64,000 nt of DNA from NCBI GenBank assembly GCA_937995655.1, contig CALKJI010000005.1, positions 62,001-126,000 on the forward strand, given 5' to 3'. Positions within the stretch are counted from its first letter, which is position 1. The number at the start of each line of letters is the position of its first letter. This DNA comes from an uncultured Pseudothermotoga sp. Lineage in GTDB: Bacteria > Thermotogota > Thermotogae > Thermotogales > DSM-5069. Position numbers and translations under genes: made by a program. Shown here piece after piece: positions 47,596 through 56,238 of this stretch. Under the pieces are notes generated by a model. It was not told the DNA's origin and ran no database searches. It was given only the letters and a program-made list of their open reading frames with translations.

Positions 47596-49977
47596 ATGAT
47601 AGGTATTTCTCACATTATACATAAATTCAAGCTCTTAGTCGTTATGAGTATATATGTTGTGGCGTTTTCACTTTTCCTAACTGACATACCTGCGAAAGTT
47701 GGCATTTTCTTACTCGTTGTTAATTTTGTGCTTGTCTCTTTGTTTTGGAAAACAAGGGGTGCCCTAATTGCTTTGAGTGTAAGTGCAGGCATTTTCATGG
47801 CAGGGCTTTTTGATATTATTCAGACAGAATATCTAATCGCTGGAATCTCATTGATTGTATGTGTAATCATTTTCTTAGCTCTGATTCTTAAACAAATAGA
47901 AAAGGAGAAGAAAATACTGAGCGAAAGTGAGAATAAGTACAGGCAACTCTCTGAACAGTTCAAACGTTACTTTGATCTTGTACAGGTAATGATCGTTGGC
48001 TTGGATAAAGATGGAAATGTCATCTTGGCAAACAAGAAAACCTGTGAAACGCTTGGATTCGGATTTAACGAGCTCCAAGGTAAGAACTGGTTCAGATACT
48101 TTGTGGCCAACGGAATCAGGGAAAACTTACATGAGTATTTTGAAAAGCTAAAAGAACTTTCTAATGGTGCCCTTGATTACCATGAAAATATTATACGATC
48201 GAAAGATGGTACAGAAAAGTTAATCGCCTGGCAAAATACAGTCCTAAAAGATCAGGATGGAAACGTCGAAGCTATACTCGCCGCAGGTCTTGATATTACA
48301 CAGCTAAGACAAACGCAGGATAAACTTGCTAAACAATTGAATTTGTCGAAGGACCTTTATTTCATCGCTGAAAAGATCGTTTCAGAAGAGCCAAACATTC
48401 AAAAGAGAGCGCAAATCTTATCAAAAATGTGTGTTGAATTGCTGGGTGCTTCACTGGCGTGGGTCGGTTATGCTGCACCCGATAAAAGCGTAAGGATAGT
48501 TGATTTTTATCCTCCTAATCATGGTTATATCCAAGATCTGATCATTAGGTGGGACGACAGTGTGTATGCACAAGGGACCGTTGGAAGATCAATTAAGACC
48601 GGAAGGTATCATGTTATCGAAGATGTACTAACCGATGAAAGATTTAGCGCGTGGAAGGATAAAATAGCCCCCTATGGTCTTAAGACGGTTCTGTCCTTCC
48701 CGTTGATAAGCCCAAAGGGTGTCTTCGGAGTACTTGTAATGTACAGCGATAAATATGGTTTCTTCAATCAGGAGAAGATCGAACAGATCAGGATTCTTTC
48801 GCATTTGGCTGCTGCAGCACTAGAAAATGCAAGACTTTTCCAAGAACTTGAGAAAAGATTTTCAAGAATAGAAGCATTGTATCAAATAGATAAGGCGATA
48901 AGTTCAAGTACTGATCTGAAAGTAATCTTAGATATCGTCTTGGACAAAGTGATACACCAACTTGGTGTTCATGCGGCCGATGTACTTTTGTTTAATGAGC
49001 ATTCTATGACTTTAGAATATATTGCTGGGCGAGGATTCAAAACAAAGATAGTTGATCTAAAGCCCACCAAGTTGGGAAAAAGTTTGGCCGGCAAGGTTGG
49101 GTTAGACAAAGAACCTATTATCATCAACGGGGATATTCTGGAGGCCAGTGAAAGATTTTCAAATCCTTATTTTGAAGAGTTCAAAAATTTTGTTCAAAGG
49201 GAAGGTTTTGTTTTTTATGCAGCTGTTCCGCTGGTAGCAAAGGGAACTCTGCTGGGCGTCTTAGAGGTCTTCAATCGTTCACAGATAGAAGAAGACGGAG
49301 AATTCATTGAATTCCTACAAGTGCTTGGCCAACAAACTGCCATAGCGGTAGACACTGCGCGATTGTTTGAAGACCTTCAGAAGAAGAATATCGAGCTTAC
49401 CGATGCTTACGATGCAACAATAGAAGGTTGGGCTTATGCCCTTGACTTGAGGGACAAAGAGACAGAAGGTCATAGTGAAAGGGTAACTGATCTGACGCTG
49501 AAGATAGCAAGAAAGATGGGAATAAAGGATGAAGAACTCATGCACATAAAACGCGGGGCTTTACTGCACGACATTGGAAAGATGGGTGTACCTGATCATA
49601 TATTACTTAAACCCGGAAAATTGACAGATGAAGAATGGGAAATAATGAAAAAACACCCCTTTTATGCGTATCAAATGCTATCAAGGATAGAGTACCTAAG
49701 GCCAGCTATAGACATACCATACTGTCATCACGAGCGTTGGAATGGAACAGGATACCCAAGAGGTTTGAAGGGAAAGCAGATACCCCTATCAGCAAGAATT
49801 TTCGCTGTTGTTGATGTATACGATGCTTTGACTAGTGACAGGCCCTACAGAAAGGCCTGGTCTAAAGGAGAAGCGATTGAATACATTAAGAATGAAAAGG
49901 GAAAACAATTTGACCCGCAGGTCGTAGATGTTTTTTTGACGGTGCTTCAAGAAATGGAGGACAGAGCAACTCTTTAA
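47596..49977 (+). CDS. Membrane HD-GYP phosphodiesterase with PAS and two GAF domains
   Basis: 793 residues. Four membrane helices in the first ~110 residues, a PAS domain (FDLVQVMIVGLDKDGNVILANKK) at about 130-250, a GAF at 270-410 (AAAALENARLFQELEKRF), a second GAF at 430-590 ending in TAVAVDTARLF-like text, and an HD-GYP domain with HSERV, His658-Asp659 in LLHDIGKMGVPD, CHHERWNGTGYP and DVYDALTSDRPYR. All HD-GYP residues needed to hydrolyse cyclic di-GMP are present. It is likely a signal-dependent phosphodiesterase at the inner membrane. The ATG at 47596 follows AGGAGG. Confidence 0.92.
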   Translation: MIGISHIIHKFKLLVVMSIYVVAFSLFLTDIPAKVGIFLLVVNFVLVSLFWKTRGALIALSVSAGIFMAGLFDIIQTEYLIAGISLIVCVIIFLALILKQIEKEKKILSESENKYRQLSEQFKRYFDLVQVMIVGLDKDGNVILANKKTCETLGFGFNELQGKNWFRYFVANGIRENLHEYFEKLKELSNGALDYHENIIRSKDGTEKLIAWQNTVLKDQDGNVEAILAAGLDITQLRQTQDKLAKQLNLSKDLYFIAEKIVSEEPNIQKRAQILSKMCVELLGASLAWVGYAAPDKSVRIVDFYPPNHGYIQDLIIRWDDSVYAQGTVGRSIKTGRYHVIEDVLTDERFSAWKDKIAPYGLKTVLSFPLISPKGVFGVLVMYSDKYGFFNQEKIEQIRILSHLAAAALENARLFQELEKRFSRIEALYQIDKAISSSTDLKVILDIVLDKVIHQLGVHAADVLLFNEHSMTLEYIAGRGFKTKIVDLKPTKLGKSLAGKVGLDKEPIIINGDILEASERFSNPYFEEFKNFVQREGFVFYAAVPLVAKGTLLGVLEVFNRSQIEEDGEFIEFLQVLGQQTAIAVDTARLFEDLQKKNIELTDAYDATIEGWAYALDLRDKETEGHSERVTDLTLKIARKMGIKDEELMHIKRGALLHDIGKMGVPDHILLKPGKLTDEEWEIMKKHPFYAYQMLSRIEYLRPAIDIPYCHHERWNGTGYPRGLKGKQIPLSARIFAVVDVYDALTSDRPYRKAWSKGEAIEYIKNEKGKQFDPQVVDVFLTVLQEMEDRATL

Positions 49978-50016
49978 CAGGAAGGTGTGGTATCATGATT
50001 TTTGGGGGCGATGTGA

Positions 50017-50589
50017 TTGAGGCATATGATACTTCTTTTTCTATTGCTGTTTTCGTCTTTGATCTTTTCAGAAATTTTCTTTTCCTTCGACTCGTCCTTG
50101 GGATTTTCTTGGTATAGCGAAGTTTATGCAGAAGGTAAGAAGGAGATCAAGGTGATAACAGATTATGGAATGCAAGCAAAATTCGAATATGGTCTTGTAC
50201 GTGGTTTGAGAATGGGTGCCATCTTTTCTTTTTTAAACATGAGTATCGGAACTCAAACCACTTCAGTTAACACCAATCTTATTTGTGTCGGATTATCACC
50301 AAGTTTTGCCTTTGACTTTCTTGAGATTACCTCTCAGGTGAATGCTGGTGTCTCATTCGTTTTGGCGGGACCAACAGGTAGTTTAGCCGGTTTTGGTCTA
50401 TCTGGAAGCAGCAATTTCCAAGGCTGGATTTACCATGGTCAAATTGATTTCTTGTGGGAGTTGACTGATCAGTTTTCCATTGGTTTTGGTTTCGGGGCAA
50501 GGTTTCACGACCTGAGTATTCCAACAAGGAATGTTTCTGTGAGGTCTCTGAGTACGCCGATTTTTCTGAAATTAAACTACAGATTCTGA
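50017..50589 (+). CDS. Exported protein, probable small outer-membrane beta-barrel
   Basis: 190 residues with a signal peptide (ILLFLLLFSSLIFSEIFF), then alternating strands rich in Gly, Phe and Ser, and a C-terminal LKLNYRF ending in Phe, the usual barrel terminus. No family recognised. The TTG at 50017 is chosen from the GGGGG spacing; an ATG three codons on is an alternative. Confidence 0.6.
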   Translation: MRHMILLFLLLFSSLIFSEIFFSFDSSLGFSWYSEVYAEGKKEIKVITDYGMQAKFEYGLVRGLRMGAIFSFLNMSIGTQTTSVNTNLICVGLSPSFAFDFLEITSQVNAGVSFVLAGPTGSLAGFGLSGSSNFQGWIYHGQIDFLWELTDQFSIGFGFGARFHDLSIPTRNVSVRSLSTPIFLKLNYRF

Positions 50590-50596
50590 TAAAAAG

Positions 50597-50614
50597 CGCA
50601 GCCAGCTGGCTGCG
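50597..50614 (-). terminator. Terminator of the DUF4438 gene, possibly bidirectional
   Basis: An 18-base perfect palindrome (CGCAGCCA with TGGCTGCG around GC) lies between the converging barrel gene and DUF4438 gene. On the minus strand it is followed by GCTTTTT, so it should stop the DUF4438 transcript. On the plus strand the tail is poor (TCTATCTT). Confidence 0.65.
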
Positions 50615-50615
50615 T

Positions 50616-51497
50616 CTATCTTCGAAACCTTCCTATACCCAAAATTTTCGCAATATTGGCATCAGGGTTGATGATGGGTTTAAGTTTTGGTTTAGCACAG
50701 GTCATTATCGTTGTAACGCCAGGCCCGTGACCTGCATACTTACAGTCACTGTGTATTACAATACCAATTGTTGCTGCACCTTTTCTGTAGCATCTTCCAA
50801 AGGCATTGTCATGGTCTTGGATGTATACAATATCGCCGAATCTGATTTTGTCAAGTCCATATTTCTTCAGAGTCCTTTCATCGGCAGTCATTATATCGTA
50901 ATCTCCTGTCCCCATACTCGTTGAACCTATCCCCGAACCCATTAGAAAAGAAGGTACGACTGCCACGACTGGTATATAGAGTTTATTATCTCTCTCCTCT
51001 ATTGAGAGTTTTTCAAACAAATTTGGGTCAAGGTTGTATATATGAACATCGGGGTGATCCAAGAGCTTTAAACCTTGGCCAAAGCCTTTGATCAAGATTT
51101 TGTCATCTAATGTAAGTTTCTCAAGGACATCATCCGCAAAATCTATCAAAACATGTTCTGCTCCACCATGATGCCCTGTAACAACCCCTTTTGCACCTTT
51201 AGCATCTCCCGTAACCACCTTTGCTTCATTTCCTATGCATGCATAGAAATTGTAGCCTCTGTTTGGTCCTGAATCCCTCTTTTCTTGATCAAGAATTGTA
51301 GAGACTCCTGGCTCGACATGATCAACCTCCCACCCAAAGGCACAATCACCCACTTTCACATTGTAAGTTATTCCGCCCGTGCCTGGTAACATGAAAGGTT
51401 TGCCGTCGTGAGAAACCGAGTGTCTACCTGAATGTTCTGGTTTCACAATTGTACCTTGAATAGAAATCATGACAAGCCTATCCTTGTTCGTTCTCAT
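50616..51497 (-). CDS. DUF4438 domain protein
   Basis: 293 residues matching DUF4438, a family I recall from a Thermotoga structural-genomics target (TM1086). Conserved-looking stretches are LPGTGGITYNVKVGDCAFGWEVDHVEPG, GPNRGYNFYACIGNEA, GVVTGHHGGAEHVLID, PSFLMGSGIGSTSMGTGDYDI and HGPGVTTIMT. Many His and Gly residues suggest a metal or ligand site, but the function is unknown. The ATG at 51497 follows GAGGTG; a GTG three codons earlier overlaps that site. Confidence 0.8.
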   Translation of the reverse strand: MRTNKDRLVMISIQGTIVKPEHSGRHSVSHDGKPFMLPGTGGITYNVKVGDCAFGWEVDHVEPGVSTILDQEKRDSGPNRGYNFYACIGNEAKVVTGDAKGAKGVVTGHHGGAEHVLIDFADDVLEKLTLDDKILIKGFGQGLKLLDHPDVHIYNLDPNLFEKLSIEERDNKLYIPVVAVVPSFLMGSGIGSTSMGTGDYDIMTADERTLKKYGLDKIRFGDIVYIQDHDNAFGRCYRKGAATIGIVIHSDCKYAGHGPGVTTIMTCAKPKLKPIINPDANIAKILGIGRFRR

Positions 51498-51518
51498 ATC
51501 TATCACCTCAATAATATT

Positions 51519-52793
51519 CTACATATTTTCCCTACGATTAATGCGATGGTGAAGAAGTTTTGGATGAAAAAAAGCATCCTTTGGTGCCGTGAAAACAAAG
51601 ATCATGGAGATTAAAAAAAGAGTCAGATTCAAAATGAACAAAAAGAAAAAGGAGTTCATCCTGTCAATCAACAGACCTGCAATCATAGATCCAACAGGAT
51701 TCAAACCATTTGAAACCAAAGTCAGAATCGACAAAACCCTCGACCTTATTTGAGATGGAATGAGCATCTGCAGATTTGCACCTATCGGGATGTTTATTGC
51801 CATGTTTAAAACACCTATCAAGAAAAGTGGTAGGTAAGAAACCACAGCAATCACTGCAAAACTGCTTGATCTTACTTGCCATAGGGCGACAGACATGAGG
51901 CAACCTATGAAAGATTGGAAGATCAAACCAAATACAACCAATCCCTTAGAGCTCCATTTTGAAAACACCGTACCAACGAGCACACTCCCAACAAATGTTC
52001 CAACCATGAAAACCGTCTCAAGCAAACCGAAAGCCTTGGGTGAGAAACCAAGCTCCTGTCGGAATATGTATGGAAAAACAATGCTAAACAACGGTGCAGC
52101 AACAAAATTCAACACCGCAGCAAAAGAGAAAAGAAATATCAAACTCCTATGTGAAAGAAGAAATCTGACTCCCTCTGCAATTTCTTTGAATACCTTAATT
52201 GTGCTGTCCTTTCTTTTGTACTCGTATTGGATAAAAACTTCACTCAAAGCCGAAAGAAAGTAGAAAAGGGAAGTAAACAAGAAGACGTTTCTTATGCCTA
52301 TAGAACCGTAGAGCAAACCACCTACCATAGGGCCTATCATCTGAGCGATAGAAGTTGCAGCAGAGTTCAATGACACCGCCTGCCTCAGTCTTTCTGCTTT
52401 TACTAAGTCAGCAAGCATGGCACTGGTAGGTGCATCAAAGAGTGCATTTATGACTCCAAAAATACCGTAGAATCCAAGCAAGACTGGCAGATTCAATTTA
52501 TCAGCAACAGCAAGAAGATAGATGACTATCAACGCAGTTGATTTGGCTAAATCGAGGTAAACCATTAGAAGTTTTCTATTGAATCTGTCACCTATAACAC
52601 CAGCAAAAGGAAGTACAAAGAACCTTGGTAGATTTCCAGCAAGTACAAATACCCCCATCACGGTTCCAGAACCTGTCAGGTCGAGGATGTACAGAGGGAG
52701 TGCCACCATGAGTGCAGCCCATCCAAGGAGCGATTCAAATCTACCGCTGACAAACAGCAAAAGGTTCCAATTTTTCTTATCATTCTTTGTCAT
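51519..52793 (-). CDS. MFS transporter
   Basis: 424 residues with about twelve membrane helices. The loop 2-3 signature is GVIGDRFNRKLLMVYLDL, and SAATSIAQMIGPMVGGLLYGSIG is typical of the group of drug-efflux-like permeases related to MFS_3/BacE. Substrate unknown; probably a proton-linked exporter. ATG at 52793 behind GGGGG. Confidence 0.85.
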   Translation of the reverse strand: MTKNDKKNWNLLLFVSGRFESLLGWAALMVALPLYILDLTGSGTVMGVFVLAGNLPRFFVLPFAGVIGDRFNRKLLMVYLDLAKSTALIVIYLLAVADKLNLPVLLGFYGIFGVINALFDAPTSAMLADLVKAERLRQAVSLNSAATSIAQMIGPMVGGLLYGSIGIRNVFLFTSLFYFLSALSEVFIQYEYKRKDSTIKVFKEIAEGVRFLLSHRSLIFLFSFAAVLNFVAAPLFSIVFPYIFRQELGFSPKAFGLLETVFMVGTFVGSVLVGTVFSKWSSKGLVVFGLIFQSFIGCLMSVALWQVRSSSFAVIAVVSYLPLFLIGVLNMAINIPIGANLQMLIPSQIRSRVLSILTLVSNGLNPVGSMIAGLLIDRMNSFFFLFILNLTLFLISMIFVFTAPKDAFFHPKLLHHRINRRENM

Positions 52794-52856
52794 CAAGTCC
52801 CCCCATCGTTGGCTTCATACACGATAGCATATCATAAAGCGTCAGGATCTGTTGAA

Positions 52857-53558
52857 ATGATGAACAACTATCTTTGGTATGATTCTTATTCAGGAGAGAT
52901 CGATTTGGTCGAACTTAAAGATTTTTTGCTCAAAATCTACAATTTACTCTATGATGAGTACGGCTCGCAAGGCTGGTGGCCTGCAGAAGACTGGTTTGAA
53001 GTAATCGTTGGAGCCATCTTGACACAAAACACATCGTGGAAGAATGTGGAAAGGGCAATATCAAATTTGAGGAACAATAGGGTACTGAAACCAGAAAAAC
53101 TATATGCACTTCCGTTAGAGCAACTTGCAGCTCTTATTAAACCTGCTGGTTTTTACAACCTAAAAGCTCAGAGATTGAAAAACATGCTCAAGTTTTTGAA
53201 ACAATACGATTTTGATTTCATGAAACTCTCCAGTAATATAACAAGAGAAGTACTCTTGGAGGTAAAAGGTGTGGGAAAAGAAACGGCAGATTCAATTTTG
53301 CTTTATGCCTTCGACGTACCTGTTTTCGTCGTTGATAACTACACAAAAAGAATCTTTCAAAGATTAGGTGTTCTTTCAGATAACAATGATTATGATAGTA
53401 TTCAAAAACTATTCCACATTATCCCACCAGATCTACAAATCTATAAGGAGTATCACGCACTCATAGTAAAACACGCAAAAAATATGTGTACAAAACACAA
53501 ACCAAGCTGCAACCAATGCCCGCTAGAAAACTTCTGTAAATATCTTAGCCGATTCTAA
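52857..53558 (+). CDS. Endonuclease III-like DNA glycosylase (HhH-GPD, FeS)
   Basis: 233 residues: LTQNTSWKNVERAI, the helix-hairpin-helix LEVKGVGKETADSILLYAF, catalytic Asp160 in FVVDNYTKRIF and a C-x6-C-x2-C-x5-C [4Fe-4S] loop at the C-terminus. In E. coli Nth a lysine follows the hairpin (GRKTA); here it is Glu142 (GKETA), so beta-lyase activity is probably lost and the enzyme would be a monofunctional glycosylase, like the 3-methyladenine (MpgII-type) subgroup. The ATG at 52857 has a modest AGGAT site; an ATG at 52860 is as likely. Confidence 0.85.
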   Translation: MMNNYLWYDSYSGEIDLVELKDFLLKIYNLLYDEYGSQGWWPAEDWFEVIVGAILTQNTSWKNVERAISNLRNNRVLKPEKLYALPLEQLAALIKPAGFYNLKAQRLKNMLKFLKQYDFDFMKLSSNITREVLLEVKGVGKETADSILLYAFDVPVFVVDNYTKRIFQRLGVLSDNNDYDSIQKLFHIIPPDLQIYKEYHALIVKHAKNMCTKHKPSCNQCPLENFCKYLSRF

Positions 53559-53606
53559 TGATAACATTATTTGATGATATAATTAATTGTCAAGGAGGGA
53601 TAATGA

Positions 53607-55586
53607 ATGAGAAAGAAGATACTCTCACTTCTGATACTCCTTCTGGTTCTCAGTGTCTTCGGCCTCCAGTTGACAAAACTCAATACGATAAAGATTTATG
53701 CTAACGGCACAGTTGATGAAAAAGGAAACATGAATCTTTCTTTCAAATGGGTTTTTCCAACTAACGCATTGTATATTCAGGTGAAGAATGCCTATCCGAA
53801 TCCTTATGTCTTGGTGAGGAACATGACTACGTTCAGTAGCATCTTTGAGTTGTCGGACGTAAAGGTCAGTTATGACGATGCGAAAAATTCTATTTTGCTT
53901 GACGCGAGGGTTATAGGAGCTTGTGCAAGCAAAAGACAAAGATGGGAGTTCAACCTCGGGAAGGGCGCAGAATTAATCTATTCAGACAGCAAACAGGCGA
54001 TCTTTGTCTTGGTACAGCCTTTATCGACTGAAGAAATTGCCTTCATGACAATGACACTGAATCTTCCAAAAGATTCTTCCGATTTCAAATATGACCCATC
54101 GACAGGCATCTTTTCATATTCAATGAAAAGAAAAAATCTCTCGGGAAAAGTCAGTGCAGCGGTGAACGTTAAGGTAAAACCCAGAATAATGGCGTCCCTT
54201 TACAAAGTCTATGGGATGCCGGAAGTTATGGACGGTGCTTATTGGTTAGCGAAAACAGTTTTTTTGAACACGGGCCAGGGTGATATCGTGGACTTGAGAA
54301 TTTCTTACAAACTTGGCGATTATACCTCTTGGTCTGCAGAAAGTGTATACGATCTCGTGGCACCGGGTGGAGCCGTTGTTGATTTGTATTATCCTATAAT
54401 ATCTTCTACAATAGCGCAGTTGAAATCACAGACACCGTGTGATCTACAAGTAAAATACACTTACAAGGACCGCTCTAACAAAACCTACACTGATACGATA
54501 ACAAAGAGAGTACAAATACTCGGGATAAACCAATTCGAATTTTCAAATGTGCCCGAAGAGGAAAGAACCGGTACATGGATCGATAATTTTTCAAATACAC
54601 CATTGGTGGCAGCCTACGTTACACACTTGGATGATCCTGTGAAAACTTTTGCCGGTATGGTAAGTCAATTTTCTGGCGGAGCTGCTGCAGCTGCAAAAGA
54701 CCAAGATGCGATTCAGTTTTGCAAAGCCCTGTATGACTTAGCAATTCACAACAAGATTTCCTATCAAACACCTTCTGCTTTTTTGGTCGAGTATTCCTCG
54801 TTGGGACAGGATATAAAATTTCCAAGGGATGTATTAAAAGATAAGGCGGGTACTTGTATCGATCTTTCAATACTCTTTGCAGCAGTGTGTCAAACGGTGG
54901 GTTTAAAGAGCTACATCGTTGTCATACCTGGGCATGCCTTCCCCGTGATAGAGTTGCCCTCCGGTGGTGTATTGCCAATCGAATCGACTGGGCTTGGCGG
55001 TCCTACTGTTGGTAAAAGCATGAGTTTTGAACAGGCTGTCGAATTAGCTAATCAACAGCTATCAAAATTGGAACTTGGGAAATTTTTCGTGGTGAATGTT
55101 GCTGAATTTCAAAAACAGGGTGTCCTGCCACCGGAACTGCCACCTTTACCCTCGGCGATTTTGAAGGACTGGGGATATACATTACCACAACAAACGGTCC
55201 AGCAGACTCAACCAGCCCAGCGAACTCAACCGCCTCAACAAACTCAAGGTGGAACTCCTGGTACGACTGTAAATCTTTCGGGTGATTATTCTGGATATTA
55301 CGTAAACTCCGCAACGAGCCAGCGGGGAAGCATGGAACTTAGCATCCAACAATCAGGAAACAAGCTTCAAGGTGATATTATTGTTGATGATTCAGATTAT
55401 GGTGAATTCACAGGTACTGTTTCTGGCAACACAGTGAAGATTACTGCAACCTTGGAATCAACTTATTATCAGACAAAGTACGTTGTAGTTTTTAGCGGTA
55501 CGATCCAAGGAAACATCATTCAAGGTAACTACACGATACAGGGTTCAAATATTGGAGGCACATTCCAGATCAGAAAAATGCAGTGA
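53607..55586 (+). CDS. Exported transglutaminase-fold protein with C-terminal barrel-like domain
   Basis: 659 residues. A signal peptide (ILSLLILLLVLSVFGLQ) is followed by a ~330-residue beta-rich region, a transglutaminase-like core with Cys417 (KAGTCIDLSILFAAVCQTVG) and His443 (VVIPGHAFPVIE), and Glu in VLPIESTG that could complete the triad. A Gln/Pro/Thr-rich linker near 530-555 leads to a C-terminal ~100-residue domain of repeated strands (NLSGDYSGYYVNS...GTIQGNIIQGNYTIQG). It likely acts in the periplasm as a protease or transferase. AAGGAGGG precedes the ATG and a TATAAT lies at 53578-53583. Confidence 0.8.
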   Translation: MRKKILSLLILLLVLSVFGLQLTKLNTIKIYANGTVDEKGNMNLSFKWVFPTNALYIQVKNAYPNPYVLVRNMTTFSSIFELSDVKVSYDDAKNSILLDARVIGACASKRQRWEFNLGKGAELIYSDSKQAIFVLVQPLSTEEIAFMTMTLNLPKDSSDFKYDPSTGIFSYSMKRKNLSGKVSAAVNVKVKPRIMASLYKVYGMPEVMDGAYWLAKTVFLNTGQGDIVDLRISYKLGDYTSWSAESVYDLVAPGGAVVDLYYPIISSTIAQLKSQTPCDLQVKYTYKDRSNKTYTDTITKRVQILGINQFEFSNVPEEERTGTWIDNFSNTPLVAAYVTHLDDPVKTFAGMVSQFSGGAAAAAKDQDAIQFCKALYDLAIHNKISYQTPSAFLVEYSSLGQDIKFPRDVLKDKAGTCIDLSILFAAVCQTVGLKSYIVVIPGHAFPVIELPSGGVLPIESTGLGGPTVGKSMSFEQAVELANQQLSKLELGKFFVVNVAEFQKQGVLPPELPPLPSAILKDWGYTLPQQTVQQTQPAQRTQPPQQTQGGTPGTTVNLSGDYSGYYVNSATSQRGSMELSIQQSGNKLQGDIIVDDSDYGEFTGTVSGNTVKITATLESTYYQTKYVVVFSGTIQGNIIQGNYTIQGSNIGGTFQIRKMQ

Positions 55587-55589
55587 CAC

Positions 55590-55618
55590 TTGCGAATCTT
55601 TCTCATTTATGATATAAA
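55590..55618 (+). promoter_or_regulatory. Promoter of tRNA-Ser
   Basis: TTGCGA (55590-55595), 17-base spacer, TATAAA (55613-55618), with the tRNA starting 24 bases later. Confidence 0.55.
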
Positions 55619-55642
55619 TAGTCTTGCGAGCATTAGATTCAT

Positions 55643-55733
55643 GGAGAGGTGGCCGAGCGGTCTAAGGCGCACGCCTGGAGAGCGTGTGGTGGGCAAAACT
55701 CACCCGTGGGTTCAAATCCCACCCTCTCCGCCA
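55643..55733 (+). tRNA. tRNA-Ser (anticodon GGA)
   Basis: 91 bases with a long variable arm. Acceptor GGAGAGG pairs with CCTCTCC, anticodon stem CACGC/GCGTG encloses CTGGAGA giving GGA (reads TCC and TCT), variable stem around GTGGGCAAAACTCAC, T arm GTGGG-TTCAAAT-CCCAC, discriminator G, encoded CCA. Confidence 0.95.
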
Positions 55734-55738
55734 AAAGT

Positions 55739-55762
55739 ACCGGGACAGATGTCCCGGTTTTT
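55739..55762 (+). terminator. Intrinsic terminator after tRNA-Ser
   Basis: ACCGGGAC (55739-55746) pairs with GTCCCGGT (55751-55758) around AGAT, followed by TTTT. It separates the tRNA from rimP; some read-through may feed rimP since no other promoter is evident in the 17 bases between. Confidence 0.85.
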
Positions 55763-55779
55763 CAGTAGAGGTGATTCTT

Positions 55780-56226
55780 ATGAAAGAGGTCATTGAAAAA
55801 TTGAAGCCTGTTGTCTCTGATATGTTGAAAAATTTCGGACTCGAACTGTTCGATCTTTCATTCAGGCGTGAGAGAGGTAACTGGGTTTTAAGAGTTGTGA
55901 TCGACGATCCAAATGGATATGTGAGCATCAAGCAGTGTGAAAAGGTTTCCAATGAATTGGGTAAATACCTTGACCTGAACAACTTGATTGAACACAGCTA
56001 CGTTCTTGAAGTATCTTCTCCGGGACTTGACAGACCCATGAGAGGTGTTCAGGATTACAAGAGATTCGTAGGGAGGTTGGCAAAATTCTGGCTTACAGAT
56101 GGAAGATTTGTGATGGGATATATAAAATATGCCGACGAAACCAAAATAGCTGTTGAGACAGAATCAGAAACTGTGGATTTTTCACCTGAACAGGTCAGCA
56201 AAAGTAAACTGGAAGTCGAATTTTAA
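55780..56226 (+). CDS. rimP: Ribosome maturation factor RimP
   Basis: 148 residues of the RimP family, needed for 30S maturation. VVIDDPNGYVSIKQCEKVSNELGKYLD and YVLEVSSPGLDRPM are the conserved cores, followed by an SH3-like C-terminal domain. The ATG at 55780 follows GAGGTG; the frame runs further upstream through the tRNA but that part is not coding. It forms the usual pair with nusA. Confidence 0.95.
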   Translation: MKEVIEKLKPVVSDMLKNFGLELFDLSFRRERGNWVLRVVIDDPNGYVSIKQCEKVSNELGKYLDLNNLIEHSYVLEVSSPGLDRPMRGVQDYKRFVGRLAKFWLTDGRFVMGYIKYADETKIAVETESETVDFSPEQVSKSKLEVEF

Positions 56227-56238
56227 GGAGGTGGACTC

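Noticed and set aside
55662-55982. Minus-strand frame with GWDLNPRVSFAHHTLSRRAP
   Set aside because: Antisense to tRNA-Ser and rimP; same kind of artefact as at tRNA-Arg.
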